64,000 bases of DNA from Thermobrachium celere DSM 8682 (GTDB taxonomy: Bacteria; Bacillota; Clostridia; Clostridiales; Caloramatoraceae): the NCBI RefSeq assembly GCF_000430995.1, contig NZ_HF952018.1, positions 873,776 through 937,775 of the forward strand. Direction: 5' to 3'. How positions within the stretch are numbered: position 1 is the first letter of the stretch; the number at the start of each line of letters is the position of its first letter. Below, piece by piece: positions 7,440 through 17,334 of this stretch. Below the pieces are notes generated by a model. The model searched no databases. It had not been told where the DNA came from and was given only the letters and a program-made list of their open reading frames with translations. A program made the position numbers and the translations under genes.

Positions 7440-8486
7440 CTATTCAGCCTCCAAAATCAAATTGATTATTTTAGTTTTTTCTGCTTCTTCTATATCATCA
7501 GGTACATTTTGACCAGTAGTTATATAAGAAATTGGAGTATTTGAATAATATATAGCTGTGACTAGTGATCCCATTGAGTTTGTTTCATCTATTTTAGTTA
7601 AAATCAAACTATTGTAATTTAAAATTTTATAATCTTCTATAATTCGTTTAATATCTTTTTCTTTTGTTGTCATGCTAATTACTAAATGAACATTATCTGG
7701 ATTAATTTCATTAATTAGTTTTTTTGTTTCTTGAAGTTGCATATAGTTTTTGCTGTTTCTTCCTGTAGTATCAATTAAAATTATATCACAATTTGTCATT
7801 TCATTTAATACACTATTTATTTCATTGTTGGAATAAATTACTCCAAAAGGAACTCCAAGAATGTCTGCATAAGTTTTCAATTGTTCAATGGCACCAATTC
7901 TATAAGTGTCAATAGTTATAAGACCAACCTTTTTATTTTTATATAAAGAATATAAACTTGCTAGTTTAGCTATTGTTGTAGTCTTACCAACACCGGTTGG
8001 ACCAACAAAAACGTGTATTTTACCATTATCTATATTGTTTATTTTTATAATTTCATCTAATATATTTTTAAATTCCTTTTCGTATATTTTTTGATTTAAC
8101 TTTTTACCTTCATTTCTTTTTTTTATTTCACTAACTATTTCTTCTACTATTTCTTCTGGAATTCCTGATTTTATTAAATTAGACTTAAATTTATTTTTGC
8201 TTTCACTCTTCTTTTCATTTTTTTTATCAACTTGTTTGTTCATTGAAGAAATTAGATTTTTTAATTCTATTATCTCTTTCTCTAATTCAATTGTTTTAGG
8301 TACAGATGGTTGTTTTTTTTCATCTACTGCTGCAGTAACTTCTAATTTTTTTGCTTTAAAAAATCCCAGTAGTCCCTTTTGACGTATTTTTCTTTGACTA
8401 ACAATAATTGCATCATTACCTAATTCATTTCTAATTCTATTCATTGCTTCATTCATGTTGTTAACAATATATCTTTTTATTATCAT
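7440..8486 (-). CDS. flhF: Flagellar biosynthesis GTPase FlhF (SRP family)
   Basis: 348 residues. A basic, low-complexity N-terminal B domain comes first, then a helical N domain (about 100-150). The SRP-type G domain carries GPTGVGKTTT (162-171), DTYRIGAIEQL, DTTGR and TKIDE motifs. FlhF directs where flagella are built and dimerises through GTP. It overlaps flhA by 4 bp and precedes flhG, the standard flhA-flhF-flhG order. Confidence 0.94.
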   Translation of the reverse strand: MIIKRYIVNNMNEAMNRIRNELGNDAIIVSQRKIRQKGLLGFFKAKKLEVTAAVDEKKQPSVPKTIELEKEIIELKNLISSMNKQVDKKNEKKSESKNKFKSNLIKSGIPEEIVEEIVSEIKKRNEGKKLNQKIYEKEFKNILDEIIKINNIDNGKIHVFVGPTGVGKTTTIAKLASLYSLYKNKKVGLITIDTYRIGAIEQLKTYADILGVPFGVIYSNNEINSVLNEMTNCDIILIDTTGRNSKNYMQLQETKKLINEINPDNVHLVISMTTKEKDIKRIIEDYKILNYNSLILTKIDETNSMGSLVTAIYYSNTPISYITTGQNVPDDIEEAEKTKIINLILEAE

Positions 8487-10549
8487 TCTGCTGTCACCAT
8501 CCCTAAGGTTTCGATTTGGGCATCAGTAGGTATTTCATTCATAGATAGAACTTGTATTTGTGGGAATACCATCTCTATCATTTTTCTGAAGGCAGCCCTT
8601 ATATTTGGTGAAACTAAAATTACTGGTATATCATTATTAAATTGATTAATTTGTATATTTTCTTGAATCGACTGATATATTTTTGTTGTAATATTTGGAT
8701 CAATTGCAGGGTATGAACCGTGAATAGATTTATGAATATTTTTTGCAATTAGATTCTCAATGTTTGTATCTATGGTTAATACTCTAATAACACCTTCTTC
8801 ATTAATAAGATTTCTACATATAGTTCTACTAAGTGCAATTCTTACGTATTCTGTTAGCAATTCTAAATCCTTTGTCATAACAGCATTATCTGCTAATGTT
8901 TCTAATATTGTTACAAGATCTCTAATAGATACTTGTTCTTTCAATAGATTTTGAAGAACTTTTTGTACCTCACCTATACTCAATATATTTGGTATAAGTT
9001 CTTCAACTACTGCTGGATAATTTTCTTTAATATTGTCTATTAACATTTTTACTTCTTGTCGTCCAAGTAATTCATGTGAATGTCTCTTAATTATTTCACT
9101 TAAGTGAGTTACAAGGACTGTTGTTGGATCTATAACGGTTATACCCATTAATTCTGCCTCTTCTTTTTTAGAGTCTGGAATCCAAACTGCAGGTAGACCA
9201 AATGCTGGTTCCACTGTCTTTATCCCATCTATAGGTATTCCATCTCCTGTAACATCTATTGCTAAGAAATGATTACATAAAATTTCTCCTTTTCCTACTA
9301 TTGTGCCTTTGATTTTTATTCTATATTCATTTGTAGCTAATTGTAGGTTATCCCTAATTCTAATTGGTTGAACAATTATTCCTAATTCAACTGCACACTG
9401 GCGTCTAACCCCTGCAATTCTATCAAGTAGATCCCCACCTGATGTTACATCGGCAAGAGGAATAAGGCCATATCCAATTTCAATTTCAAGAGGTTCAACA
9501 TTTAATAGATGTAAAACATTTTCAGGTTCTTTATTGGTTTGAGTATCAGCTTCTACATTAGGAATTTCAGATTCTAATACGTTATTTTCTTTTTCTTTAG
9601 ATAATAAATATGCTGAAAATCCTGTAGCTGCTGACATTATTAAAAATGCTGGAGCTGGCAAATTAGGTATCCAAGCCATAAGGAACATAATAAAACTTGC
9701 AATCGCAAGAACTTTTGGGTAAGAAGTAAATTGAGTAGATAATTCTTTCCCAAGAGAAGTTTCACTTGTTGTTCTTGTTACGATAATACCAGAGGCTGTT
9801 GAAATTAAAAGTGCTGGAATTTGGCTTACAAGACCATCACCAACTGTTAATAATGCAAATCTTTTTAAAGATTCTAAAGCCGGTAGGTTTAAGAATAACA
9901 TACCAATAATAATACCGCCAATTAGATTTATTATTGTTATAACAATACCGGCAATTGCATCACCTTTAACGAATTTACTTGCACCGTCCATAGCTCCATA
10001 AAAATCTGCCTCTTGTTGTAATTTTTTTCTTCTTAGTTTTGCCTCTTGTTCAGTGATGATACCAGCGTTTAAATCTGCATCAATACTCATTTGTTTACCA
10101 GGCATTGCATCAAGTGTAAATCTTGCTGATACTTCAGCTACTCTGCCTGCACCATTAGTTATAACTACAAATTGTATAACAACTATGATGATAAATAGAA
10201 TAAAACCAACTACATAATTACCACCTACAACAAAGTTACCAAATGCATTTATAATTCGTCCAGCTTCACCTTTACTTAGTATAAGCCTTGTAGATGATAT
10301 ATTTAATCCTAATCTAAATAAGGTTGTTACAAGTAATATTGTTGGAAAGGATGAAAATTCTAGTACGTCGGTTGTAAACATAGTTAAAAGTAATATAATT
10401 AATGAAAAAGTAATATTAAATGCCAATAATATATCTAATAACGTAGGAGGTAATGGTATAATTATCATAAAAACTATAAGTATAACAAGTAGAGCAACAA
10501 TCACATCTAAATACTTTTTTATAAAATTGTTACTTTTATTAAAGTCCAT
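8483..10549 (-). CDS. flhA: Flagellar export gate protein FlhA
   Basis: About 688 residues. Eight hydrophobic segments occupy the first ~330 residues and include the conserved FHIPEP-region sequence TRLILSKGEAGRIINAFG and the FMDAMPGKQMSIDADLNAG-type loop (here FTLDAMPGKQMSIDADLNAG). A large cytoplasmic domain follows (from about residue 350) that docks chaperone-substrate complexes. I prefer ATG at 10547-10549, eight bases after GAGGG, over the GTG codons at 10558 and 10564. The gene runs on from the fliR-flhB fusion with near overlap. Confidence 0.95.
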   Translation of the reverse strand: MDFNKSNNFIKKYLDVIVALLVILIVFMIIIPLPPTLLDILLAFNITFSLIILLLTMFTTDVLEFSSFPTILLVTTLFRLGLNISSTRLILSKGEAGRIINAFGNFVVGGNYVVGFILFIIIVVIQFVVITNGAGRVAEVSARFTLDAMPGKQMSIDADLNAGIITEQEAKLRRKKLQQEADFYGAMDGASKFVKGDAIAGIVITIINLIGGIIIGMLFLNLPALESLKRFALLTVGDGLVSQIPALLISTASGIIVTRTTSETSLGKELSTQFTSYPKVLAIASFIMFLMAWIPNLPAPAFLIMSAATGFSAYLLSKEKENNVLESEIPNVEADTQTNKEPENVLHLLNVEPLEIEIGYGLIPLADVTSGGDLLDRIAGVRRQCAVELGIIVQPIRIRDNLQLATNEYRIKIKGTIVGKGEILCNHFLAIDVTGDGIPIDGIKTVEPAFGLPAVWIPDSKKEEAELMGITVIDPTTVLVTHLSEIIKRHSHELLGRQEVKMLIDNIKENYPAVVEELIPNILSIGEVQKVLQNLLKEQVSIRDLVTILETLADNAVMTKDLELLTEYVRIALSRTICRNLINEEGVIRVLTIDTNIENLIAKNIHKSIHGSYPAIDPNITTKIYQSIQENIQINQFNNDIPVILVSPNIRAAFRKMIEMVFPQIQVLSMNEIPTDAQIETLGMVTAE

Positions 10550-10563
10550 TTCTTTCACCCTCA

Positions 10564-12378
10564 CTATTTTCTTAAACTGTATATATAAGCAATAATTTCT
10601 GCTATAGCTTGATATAATTCAACAGGTATTTCATCATTAATTTCGCATGAATAATATAGATTACGGGCTACTTCCCTGTTTTCAACAATTGGAACGTTTG
10701 AGTTTTTTGCAACCTCTTTTATTTTTAGTGCTAGATAATCAGTTCCTTTAGCTACAACTTTAGGAGCATTGTTATCTGCACGTTCATATTTTAAGGCTAC
10801 TGCAAAGTGAGTAGGATTTGTAATTACTACAGTGGCTTTAGGAACTTCATGCATCATTCTTCTCATGGCAATTTCTCTTTGCTTTTGCCTTAATCTTGAT
10901 TTAATTTGTGGATTACCTTCAGTTTGTTTTAGTTCTTCCTTGATTTCTTCTTTAGTCATTCTTAATTCTTTTTTTAACTGGCGTTTCTGAAAGATAAAGT
11001 CTAATATACCAATAATGAACAATATGATAACTAATCTTACTAATTGACCATTAATTATTCTTGATACTAGTGGTAAAATACCTTTTGGATTCAAATCTGA
11101 AATTTTTAATATATCATATAAAACTGATGAAATATATTTGTATGAAAAATATGAAATAACAATAATTTTAGCTATAGATTTAATTAATTCTTCTAACGAG
11201 CGTTTAGAAAACAATCTTTTAATTCCGTTTATAGGATTTAACTTTGAGAACTGAGGCTTTAGACCTTCTTTAGATATAACAAACCCAATTTGTGCTATGT
11301 TAGAAATAATACCTAATACCATAACTGTTAAAATAATTGGTAGGCTTGATATTAAACCGTTTTTTAACATATATATAAATAAAGTCATAACATATTCGTA
11401 ATCTATATCATTCTTGTTTATTAATTTAAAGCTATTATAAATAAATGATCTACCAAATTCAAAATATAAAGATGAAATAACAATCATAACAATTGTTATT
11501 CCCATTAGTATTATTGCTGAATTTAAATCAATACTTTTTGCTATCTGACCCTTTTCGCGAGCTTCCTTTAATTTTTTAGGAGTGGGTTCTTCTGTTTTAT
11601 CTTCAGTTGCTAAAAGTATTACCGGAAAAAGAGTAAAAAATTTAATAAAATCATTGTTTAGTCCATCAAATACTTTTATAAACATGTGTAAAGTGCCTGA
11701 AAATATAGAAATAATAGTTATTAGTCCAATTAATACCTTGATTGGCATACCAAGTAAGAATATATTAATTTGGGGTACGGACCTAGCAATAAGTCCTAAT
11801 GTAAAATCTGTTATAAACAAAATTAATACAATAGGAGCTGCTAACTTTATGCCTATATAAAAACTCTTGCTAAAGAAATAATAAAAGGATAAAAATACAT
11901 TTTCATTATTAATAAAATATCCTAAAGGAATTACTTTAAAACTATAAAATACTGCCGATAAAATAGTATGATGAAAATTTAATGTAAAAAAAAGAACAAT
12001 AGATGTCCAATAATAAAATCTTTCAAAATTAGTAGTAGAACTATTTGTGTTTGGATCATAATATTGTGACATGGTAAATCCAATACCAAAATCAATAAAT
12101 TGTCCTGCAATTCTAATAGTATTAAATATGAATAATGAAAGATAGCCTATAATCAATCCAATTAAAATTTCATTTAATATTATTAAAATTAAATCAAAAT
12201 TACTATTAATTGTAAATGAAAAAGGTAAATTATAAACAGTTACTATCAAACTTGAAAAGATTAGTGAAAAACCAATTTTTACGATATTAGGTATATTTCT
12301 AAATGAAAAAATTGGAGAAATTATCATCATTGATGATACTCTGATTGCTACTAAAAAATAAACTAAAAAATTTTGCAT
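10564..12378 (-). CDS. fliR/flhB: FliR-FlhB fusion protein of the flagellar export gate
   Basis: One 604-residue frame covers two genes that are usually separate. Residues 1 to about 255 are FliR (six hydrophobic segments, ILNEILIGLIIGY core). From about 257, TEDKTEEPTPKKLKEAREKGQ opens FlhB, with four more membrane segments and the cytoplasmic autocleavage motif NPTH (in VVITNPTHFAVALKY). FliR belongs to the export pore and FlhB plugs it and switches substrate class. The fusion occurs in clostridia and shows that the two subunits sit next to each other at 1:1. There is no stop or frameshift at the junction. Confidence 0.93.
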   Translation of the reverse strand: MQNFLVYFLVAIRVSSMMIISPIFSFRNIPNIVKIGFSLIFSSLIVTVYNLPFSFTINSNFDLILIILNEILIGLIIGYLSLFIFNTIRIAGQFIDFGIGFTMSQYYDPNTNSSTTNFERFYYWTSIVLFFTLNFHHTILSAVFYSFKVIPLGYFINNENVFLSFYYFFSKSFYIGIKLAAPIVLILFITDFTLGLIARSVPQINIFLLGMPIKVLIGLITIISIFSGTLHMFIKVFDGLNNDFIKFFTLFPVILLATEDKTEEPTPKKLKEAREKGQIAKSIDLNSAIILMGITIVMIVISSLYFEFGRSFIYNSFKLINKNDIDYEYVMTLFIYMLKNGLISSLPIILTVMVLGIISNIAQIGFVISKEGLKPQFSKLNPINGIKRLFSKRSLEELIKSIAKIIVISYFSYKYISSVLYDILKISDLNPKGILPLVSRIINGQLVRLVIILFIIGILDFIFQKRQLKKELRMTKEEIKEELKQTEGNPQIKSRLRQKQREIAMRRMMHEVPKATVVITNPTHFAVALKYERADNNAPKVVAKGTDYLALKIKEVAKNSNVPIVENREVARNLYYSCEINDEIPVELYQAIAEIIAYIYSLRK

Positions 12379-12382
12379 TATA

Positions 12383-12652
12383 TCACCTAGTTATTAAAAT
12401 CATATTATTTATCATTGTTTGAATAAAGTTAACCATTGTTTTTAGCATCCATGGACCTAATATTAATAAAACAATAATTATTGAAATCATCTTTGGTACA
12501 AACGTTAAAGTTTGTTCTTGTATTTGTGTAACAGCCTGAAAAATACTAATTATTAGTCCAACTAGCATTGAAACTATCAATACTGGTGCTGCTATCTTCA
12601 GTGCAGTGAAGATTGCTTCTTTTCCTATATATTGTATAAAATTCTCACTCAT
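12383..12652 (-). CDS. fliQ: Flagellar export gate protein FliQ
   Basis: 89 residues, two membrane helices with the family pattern ALKIAAPVLIVSMLVGLIISIFQAVTQIQEQTLTFVPK around the turn. It is part of the FliPQR export pore. Gene order fliP-fliQ-fliR(flhB) is intact; the fusion gene starts 4 bp downstream. Confidence 0.95.
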   Translation of the reverse strand: MSENFIQYIGKEAIFTALKIAAPVLIVSMLVGLIISIFQAVTQIQEQTLTFVPKMISIIIVLLILGPWMLKTMVNFIQTMINNMILITR

Positions 12653-12673
12653 TGTTAATCACCATCACTTTAT

Positions 12674-13432
12674 TTATAAAAAGCTTTCTATTAATGTTTT
12701 AATTACAAGATGCCAACCATCAGCAAGTACAAATAGCAAGATTTTAAATGGTAGTGATATTGATACAGGCGGTAACATAAACATTCCCATTGACATTAAT
12801 ACACTAGCAACTACCATGTCAATTACAATGAATGGGACATAAATTAAAAAACCCATTTGAAAGGCTGTTTTTAATTCGCTAGTAACATATGCTGGTATTA
12901 AAATGTTGAAAGGTACATCATATTTGTTGCTTGGTTTGGATTGACCACTATATTTATAAAATAAAGCTAGATCTTTTTCTCTTGTTTGTTTTAACATAAA
13001 GTCTTTTAAAGGTTTACTTCCGATATTATAGGCTTCCTGCTGGGTTATTTTTCCTTCAGTGTAAGGCTTTATAGCTTCATTATTTATTTTATTATATACA
13101 GGAGACATTATAAAAAAAGTCATAAATAATGCTAAACCAATTAGTACTTGATTTGGTGGTGTCTGTTGTGTTGATAATGCATTTCTCAAGAATCCAAATA
13201 CTATAATTATTCTAGTAAATGAAGTCATTAATAAAATAATTGATGGTATAAAACTTAAACTTGTTAAAAGCAAAAGTAACTTAATATTATCAACATACTC
13301 TTTTGGGTTTGTTGTATTATCTACAGAGATATTTACTTTAGGAACTGTTAAGTTTACTGGTGCAGCAAAAGCCAATTTTGATAAAAAAATAAATAATGTT
13401 AAAAAAATGAATATTTTATGAGTCTTTTTCAT
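12674..13432 (-). CDS. fliP: Flagellar export gate protein FliP
   Basis: 252 residues with a cleavable-looking signal peptide (KKTHKIFIFLTLFIFLSKLAFA, cut about residue 23). Conserved FliP segments follow: SFTRIIIVFGFLRNALSTQQTPPNQVLIGLALF and, late, FLIYVPFIVIDMVVASVLMSMGM. It forms the core of the export pore with FliQ and FliR. It overlaps the end of fliO by 17 bp. Confidence 0.96.
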   Translation of the reverse strand: MKKTHKIFIFLTLFIFLSKLAFAAPVNLTVPKVNISVDNTTNPKEYVDNIKLLLLLTSLSFIPSIILLMTSFTRIIIVFGFLRNALSTQQTPPNQVLIGLALFMTFFIMSPVYNKINNEAIKPYTEGKITQQEAYNIGSKPLKDFMLKQTREKDLALFYKYSGQSKPSNKYDVPFNILIPAYVTSELKTAFQMGFLIYVPFIVIDMVVASVLMSMGMFMLPPVSISLPFKILLFVLADGWHLVIKTLIESFL

Positions 13433-13766
13433 TCTTCATCGTCCCTCTTTTTAATAAATTAATTATATTTAGATCATGTATTAAGTTTCTATTATGAATT
13501 GTATTATTAATATTTATTGGCTCTGTTAGTTCAAATAGTAACTGGCAATTTGCATTAGAGGTTGACATAACATATATTTTGTCGACAATTTTAACTATCA
13601 TTAAGAAACAATTAGGTCCAATTGGAACTCTATCTATTATCTCTATTAAGTTTGATTTATATTGATATTTATTTAAAAATTTAATACTGATAATTATTAA
13701 AAGAAGAGTTAAGGGGAGTAGAATTGCTATTTTTAAAATGTAAAATATATAACTCATTTTATTCAC
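13416..13766 (-). CDS. fliO: Flagellar export assembly protein FliO
   Basis: 116 residues with one N-terminal membrane segment (about 9-29), then a short cytoplasmic domain (IIDRVPIGPNCFLMIVKIVDKIYVMS) typical of FliO/FliZ. It helps assemble the FliP ring. Identity rests on this domain pattern and on its position between fliL and fliP. It abuts fliL with no spacer. Confidence 0.82.
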   Translation of the reverse strand: MNKMSYIFYILKIAILLPLTLLLIIISIKFLNKYQYKSNLIEIIDRVPIGPNCFLMIVKIVDKIYVMSTSNANCQLLFELTEPININNTIHNRNLIHDLNIINLLKRGTMKNEKDS

Positions 13767-14225
13767 CTACTGAATAATGATATCTTGAACATATATATTT
13801 ATTATTTTTCCATTTTGTAAATTATTATTAATTGAGTTAATCAATTCTGTCTTTATATTATTTAAATTATTTTGATTTGAAGTTGTTTCAAAGTCTTTAG
13901 AGGATTTAGATCTTAATATGTTTATTACAGCATCTCTTATTGCTGGAACTTTTTCAGGAATTTCTTTATCAAGTTTTTTATTTTTCTTGTCATAAGCAAT
14001 TGATATTTTAAGTCTGATGTATGTTTTATTTTCATCTGATAAATTTACTACAAATTCATTTAAATCGAATATTTTTTCTTCGATTTTAACATTTTGAGTA
14101 GTGCTGTTTTTAGTTTTATCTTTAAAAAAGATAAAATAGCCTAATGCTAAGCCAAGTACAATAACTAAAATTAATGTAAATATAACTAATGTAATTAATA
14201 ATTTATTATTTTTATTTTCGCTCAT
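13767..14225 (-). CDS. fliL: Stator-associated membrane protein FliL
   Basis: 152 residues: a short cytoplasmic N-terminus, one membrane helix (about 9-33, LITLVIFTLILVIVLGLAL), then an outside SPFH-like domain with FVVNLSDENKTYIRLKISIAYD and an end reading VQDIIIQ. FliL supports stator (MotAB) function. It lies 2 bp downstream of motB. Confidence 0.9.
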   Translation of the reverse strand: MSENKNNKLLITLVIFTLILVIVLGLALGYFIFFKDKTKNSTTQNVKIEEKIFDLNEFVVNLSDENKTYIRLKISIAYDKKNKKLDKEIPEKVPAIRDAVINILRSKSSKDFETTSNQNNLNNIKTELINSINNNLQNGKIINIYVQDIIIQ

Positions 14226-14227
14226 GT

Positions 14228-14974
14228 TTAATTACTCCCCTTATCCTTTGTTAAGATTAAAATATTAACTCGTCTATTTTTCTTTCTTCCTTCAGGTGTT
14301 TCATTGGATGCTATAGGCCTAAACTCACCACATCCAACTGCTTGTATTTTTTGAGGATTTAAACCTTTTTCTTCGACCAAATAACGAACAACTTTAACTG
14401 CTCTATCTGAGGATAATTCCCAATTAGTTTTATAGTAACCTGTGTTAATTGGAATGTTATCGGTATGACCTTCTACTATAATTTCATTTGGATATTTCTT
14501 TAATATATCAGCTATTTTAGAAAGAGTTTGTATACTTTCAGTTTTTAATTCCGCTCTTCCAGTATCAAATAATATTTTTTCCTGTAGTTCAATAATTACT
14601 CCCCTTACGTCTTCTTTAATAGCAACTTTAGTATCTAAATTCTTATTTTTTATTTCTTTAGTAATTTCATTTAATAGTTTTACTGTTTGTCCATTATCTT
14701 GGCTAATTTCAGACCTATTTTTAATACCTTCTCCTGGATTTTGATTAATAGGGATAGGTCCCAAATTTCCGCCATTATTTATTACTCCAGTTTTTCCTCC
14801 TAATGCTTTAGCCAATGACCATGAGATTTCTTTAAACTTAATTGCATCAATAGTTGAAAAGGAATATAAGAGGACGAAGAAGGTTAGCAATAGGGTCATA
14901 AGATCTGCATATGTTGTTAACCATTCACCACCTCCCCCTCCACTATTTTTATTTTTTTCTCTTCTCCTACTCAT
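14228..14974 (-). CDS. motB: Stator protein MotB
   Basis: 248 residues. One membrane helix contains the ion-carrying Asp (D24 in TYADLMTLLLTFFVLLYS). A plug/linker follows, then an OmpA-type peptidoglycan-binding domain (VEGHTDNIPIN ... NWELSSDRAVKVVRYL). It anchors the stator to the cell wall. Overlap of 8 bp with motA shows coupling. Whether the ion is H+ or Na+ cannot be decided from what I can see. Lying inside the fla operon rather than as a separate motAB unit is common in clostridia. Confidence 0.95.
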   Translation of the reverse strand: MSRRREKNKNSGGGGGEWLTTYADLMTLLLTFFVLLYSFSTIDAIKFKEISWSLAKALGGKTGVINNGGNLGPIPINQNPGEGIKNRSEISQDNGQTVKLLNEITKEIKNKNLDTKVAIKEDVRGVIIELQEKILFDTGRAELKTESIQTLSKIADILKKYPNEIIVEGHTDNIPINTGYYKTNWELSSDRAVKVVRYLVEEKGLNPQKIQAVGCGEFRPIASNETPEGRKKNRRVNILILTKDKGSN

Positions 14975-15776
14975 TTTCAGTCACCGCATTTCCTTGAATA
15001 ATATTTTCTTGATATCTAATTCTTTCAGCAGGTGATAGATATGTTTTTAATTTATCCTCTAGTATTCTTGGGTTAACTCCAGATTGAATAGTTAAAATTC
15101 CCTCTAGCATCATTTCTCTTCTATTAACTTCTTGTTCACTTTTAAGTTCAAGTTTATTAGCAAGTGGTGTAAAAACTAAATTAGCTAGTAGTGCTCCATA
15201 AAAGGATGTTATAAGTGATACTGCCATAGCAGGTCCAAGTTTTGATTGATCTTGAAGCTGTGACAACATTTGGATAAGACCTATCAGAGTACCTATCATA
15301 CCAAATGCAGGTGCTAAGCTTGCCCAAGATTTTAGCAAATTGATTCCACTCTGATGCCTTTTTTCCATTTCACCTATTTCAAGCTCAAGAATATCTTTAA
15401 TTGTTTCTGGTTCAAGCCCATCAACAACCATTTGAATACCCTGTTTTAAAAAACCATCTTCGATTTTAGAAATTTCATCTTCTAATGAAAGTAGTCCATT
15501 TCTTCTTGCTTTTTTAGACAACTCAACGAAGGTAACAATTAATTCATCAGCTGGTATATGCTTATCAACAAAAGCATTTTTTAAAACAGAAGGCAATCTT
15601 TTTACTGTGTCAAATGGAAAAGAAATTATTACTGCAAATAATGAACCAAAAACTGTTATGAATAATGAAGGAGGGTCCCAAAATATTTTTAAACTACCAC
15701 CTTGAAGCATACCAAATATTACAGCAGCAATACCAAGTAACAATCCCGCAGCTGTTGAGAAGTCATTTTTTTTCAT
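14967..15776 (-). CDS. motA: Stator protein MotA
   Basis: 269 residues, four membrane segments (about 8-25, 34-54, 150-170, 183-203) around a large cytoplasmic loop that meets FliG. Family motifs are visible: FWDPPSLFITVFGSLFA, the charged loop residues (KKARRNGLLSLE), and SWASLAPAFGMIGTLIGLIQML. It follows flbD with a 4-bp overlap. Confidence 0.95.
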   Translation of the reverse strand: MKKNDFSTAAGLLLGIAAVIFGMLQGGSLKIFWDPPSLFITVFGSLFAVIISFPFDTVKRLPSVLKNAFVDKHIPADELIVTFVELSKKARRNGLLSLEDEISKIEDGFLKQGIQMVVDGLEPETIKDILELEIGEMEKRHQSGINLLKSWASLAPAFGMIGTLIGLIQMLSQLQDQSKLGPAMAVSLITSFYGALLANLVFTPLANKLELKSEQEVNRREMMLEGILTIQSGVNPRILEDKLKTYLSPAERIRYQENIIQGNAVTENE

Positions 15777-15976
15777 TTTAATACCTCCGGTTTAGATAAC
15801 ATATACTCTCTCTTGAAATTAATAATTCTTTGTATAATAACATCTGGTTTTTCTAAAACAACGTATTTTTTATTTGTAGTAGTTGTAATTACTGTATCAG
15901 GAGTTGATTCTATTTTTTCTATTAAATCACAATTTAAAAAGAACTCTTTATTATTTAAAGCAGTCAGTTTGATCAT
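15773..15976 (-). CDS. flbD: Flagellar FlbD family protein (SwrD type)
   Basis: 67 residues, starting MIKLTALNNKEFFLNCDLIEKIESTPDTVI, the family signature, with a short KYVVLEKPDVIIQRI end. The Bacillus homologue SwrD raises motor power. It sits between flgE and motA, the same place as in other Firmicutes. Confidence 0.9.
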   Translation of the reverse strand: MIKLTALNNKEFFLNCDLIEKIESTPDTVITTTTNKKYVVLEKPDVIIQRIINFKREYMLSKPEVLK

Positions 15977-15989
15977 ATGTTATACCCCA

Positions 15990-16907
15990 TTATCTTTTTA
16001 AATTTAGAAGTTCTTGTAAAAGTTCATCTGATGTAGTTATAGTTCTTGAATTAGCTTGGAATGATCTGCTTGTTACAATCATTTCTGTAAATTGTTCTGC
16101 TAAGTCTACATTTGACATTTCTAATATTCCCTGTTGTATAGTACCAAAACCTGGTGAACTTGCTGTACCTATTTGAGGTTCACCTGAGTTTGAAGATGCT
16201 GAATACAGGTTGCTACCTAATTTAAGTAATCCAACTGGGTTTTGGAAAGTAGCTAAAGCTATTCTACCAATTACGACAGTATTATCACCATAAATTGCTT
16301 TTATTAATCCGTCTTTTTCAATTGTAAAACTTGTTAACTTAACTTTGGTTGAAGGAGTACCAAATTCAGCTTCTAATGGTATATATATATCGTGTAGATC
16401 ATTAAGTTTTGTTGAATCATCAATAGTACTTGGATCAATTTCGTTGGTATTAAGATTTGGAATTTGATTATTATTTATATCTATATTTTTATTAAGTGCA
16501 CCTCTAACATGTAAACCTTCTGAAGTAACTAAAGCACCATTCTTATCAAGAGTAAAAGAACCATCTCTTGTAAATTTTGTTTCAACTCCATTGCTTACTA
16601 TAAAAAAACCATTACCTTCAATAGCTAAATCTGTTGCTCTTCCTGTTGGTTGTAGTGCTCCTTGAGACATATTTGTGTCAATACTTGCAACTGCAACTCC
16701 AAGTCCAATTTGTTTAGCATTTGTACCCCCTATGTTTTCATTTGGAGCACTAGTGCCTTGTAGTGTTTGATTGAGCATATCCTTAAATGTAACTCTTGCA
16801 CCTTTAAAGGCAACTGTGTTAACATTTGCGATGTTATTACCAATAACATCCATTTTTATTTGGTTGGATTTCATTCCACTAACTCCTGAAAAAAGGGATC
16901 TTAACAT
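15990..16907 (-). CDS. flgE: Flagellar hook protein FlgE
   Basis: 305 residues. It carries the axial-protein N-terminus (MLRSLFSGVSGMKSNQIKMD...IANVNTVAFKG), a DLAIEGNGFFIV core and the C-terminal helix SNVDLAEQFTEMIVTSRSFQANSR. It builds the hook under FlgD capping and FliK length control, and all three genes are adjacent (fliK-flgD-flgE). It starts 3 bp after flgD. Confidence 0.94.
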   Translation of the reverse strand: MLRSLFSGVSGMKSNQIKMDVIGNNIANVNTVAFKGARVTFKDMLNQTLQGTSAPNENIGGTNAKQIGLGVAVASIDTNMSQGALQPTGRATDLAIEGNGFFIVSNGVETKFTRDGSFTLDKNGALVTSEGLHVRGALNKNIDINNNQIPNLNTNEIDPSTIDDSTKLNDLHDIYIPLEAEFGTPSTKVKLTSFTIEKDGLIKAIYGDNTVVIGRIALATFQNPVGLLKLGSNLYSASSNSGEPQIGTASSPGFGTIQQGILEMSNVDLAEQFTEMIVTSRSFQANSRTITTSDELLQELLNLKR

Positions 16908-16910
16908 AAA

Positions 16911-17318
16911 TTATTCCTCCTTTGTATTTAAAACACTTATAACATTAGAAACACTATATTTTTCATCTTTTGACTTAATATAGATTTCATTGCCTGCTAC
17001 ATAAACTGAATCTACTTTAATTTTTTTTATTGTATCATTATATTTAAGTTCTACTTCTTTACCTATAAGATTTGTCGCATAGTTAAGCTTTTGTGTTGAA
17101 AGTAATTTTTCAATAGAAAGATTTAAATTTTGCATCTGTTCTAAAGCAGAAAACTGTGCCATTTGAGCAATGTATTCTGTATTATCTTTTGCATTTAATG
17201 GATCCTGATTAGATAATTGGACCGTTAGAATTTGTAAAAAAGCATTTTTGTCTAATTCTCTTTTTATTGGTTTGTTTTGATTTGAATTAAATGCATTTAA
17301 TATTTTGTTAACTTCCAT
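16911..17318 (-). CDS. flgD: Hook cap/scaffold protein FlgD
   Basis: About 135 residues, short for FlgD and apparently lacking the FlgD Ig/tudor module seen in longer homologues. The conserved N-terminal part is clear: LDKNAFLQILTVQLSNQDPLNAKDNTEYIAQMAQFSALEQMQNL. The C-terminal part is a small beta domain (IGKEVELKYNDTIKKIKVDSVYV). I prefer ATG at 17316-17318 because AAGGTG lies seven bases upstream. Exported early and lost when the hook is finished. Confidence 0.9.
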   Translation of the reverse strand: MEVNKILNAFNSNQNKPIKRELDKNAFLQILTVQLSNQDPLNAKDNTEYIAQMAQFSALEQMQNLNLSIEKLLSTQKLNYATNLIGKEVELKYNDTIKKIKVDSVYVAGNEIYIKSKDEKYSVSNVISVLNTKEE

Positions 17319-17334
17319 ATCCATCACCTTAGAT

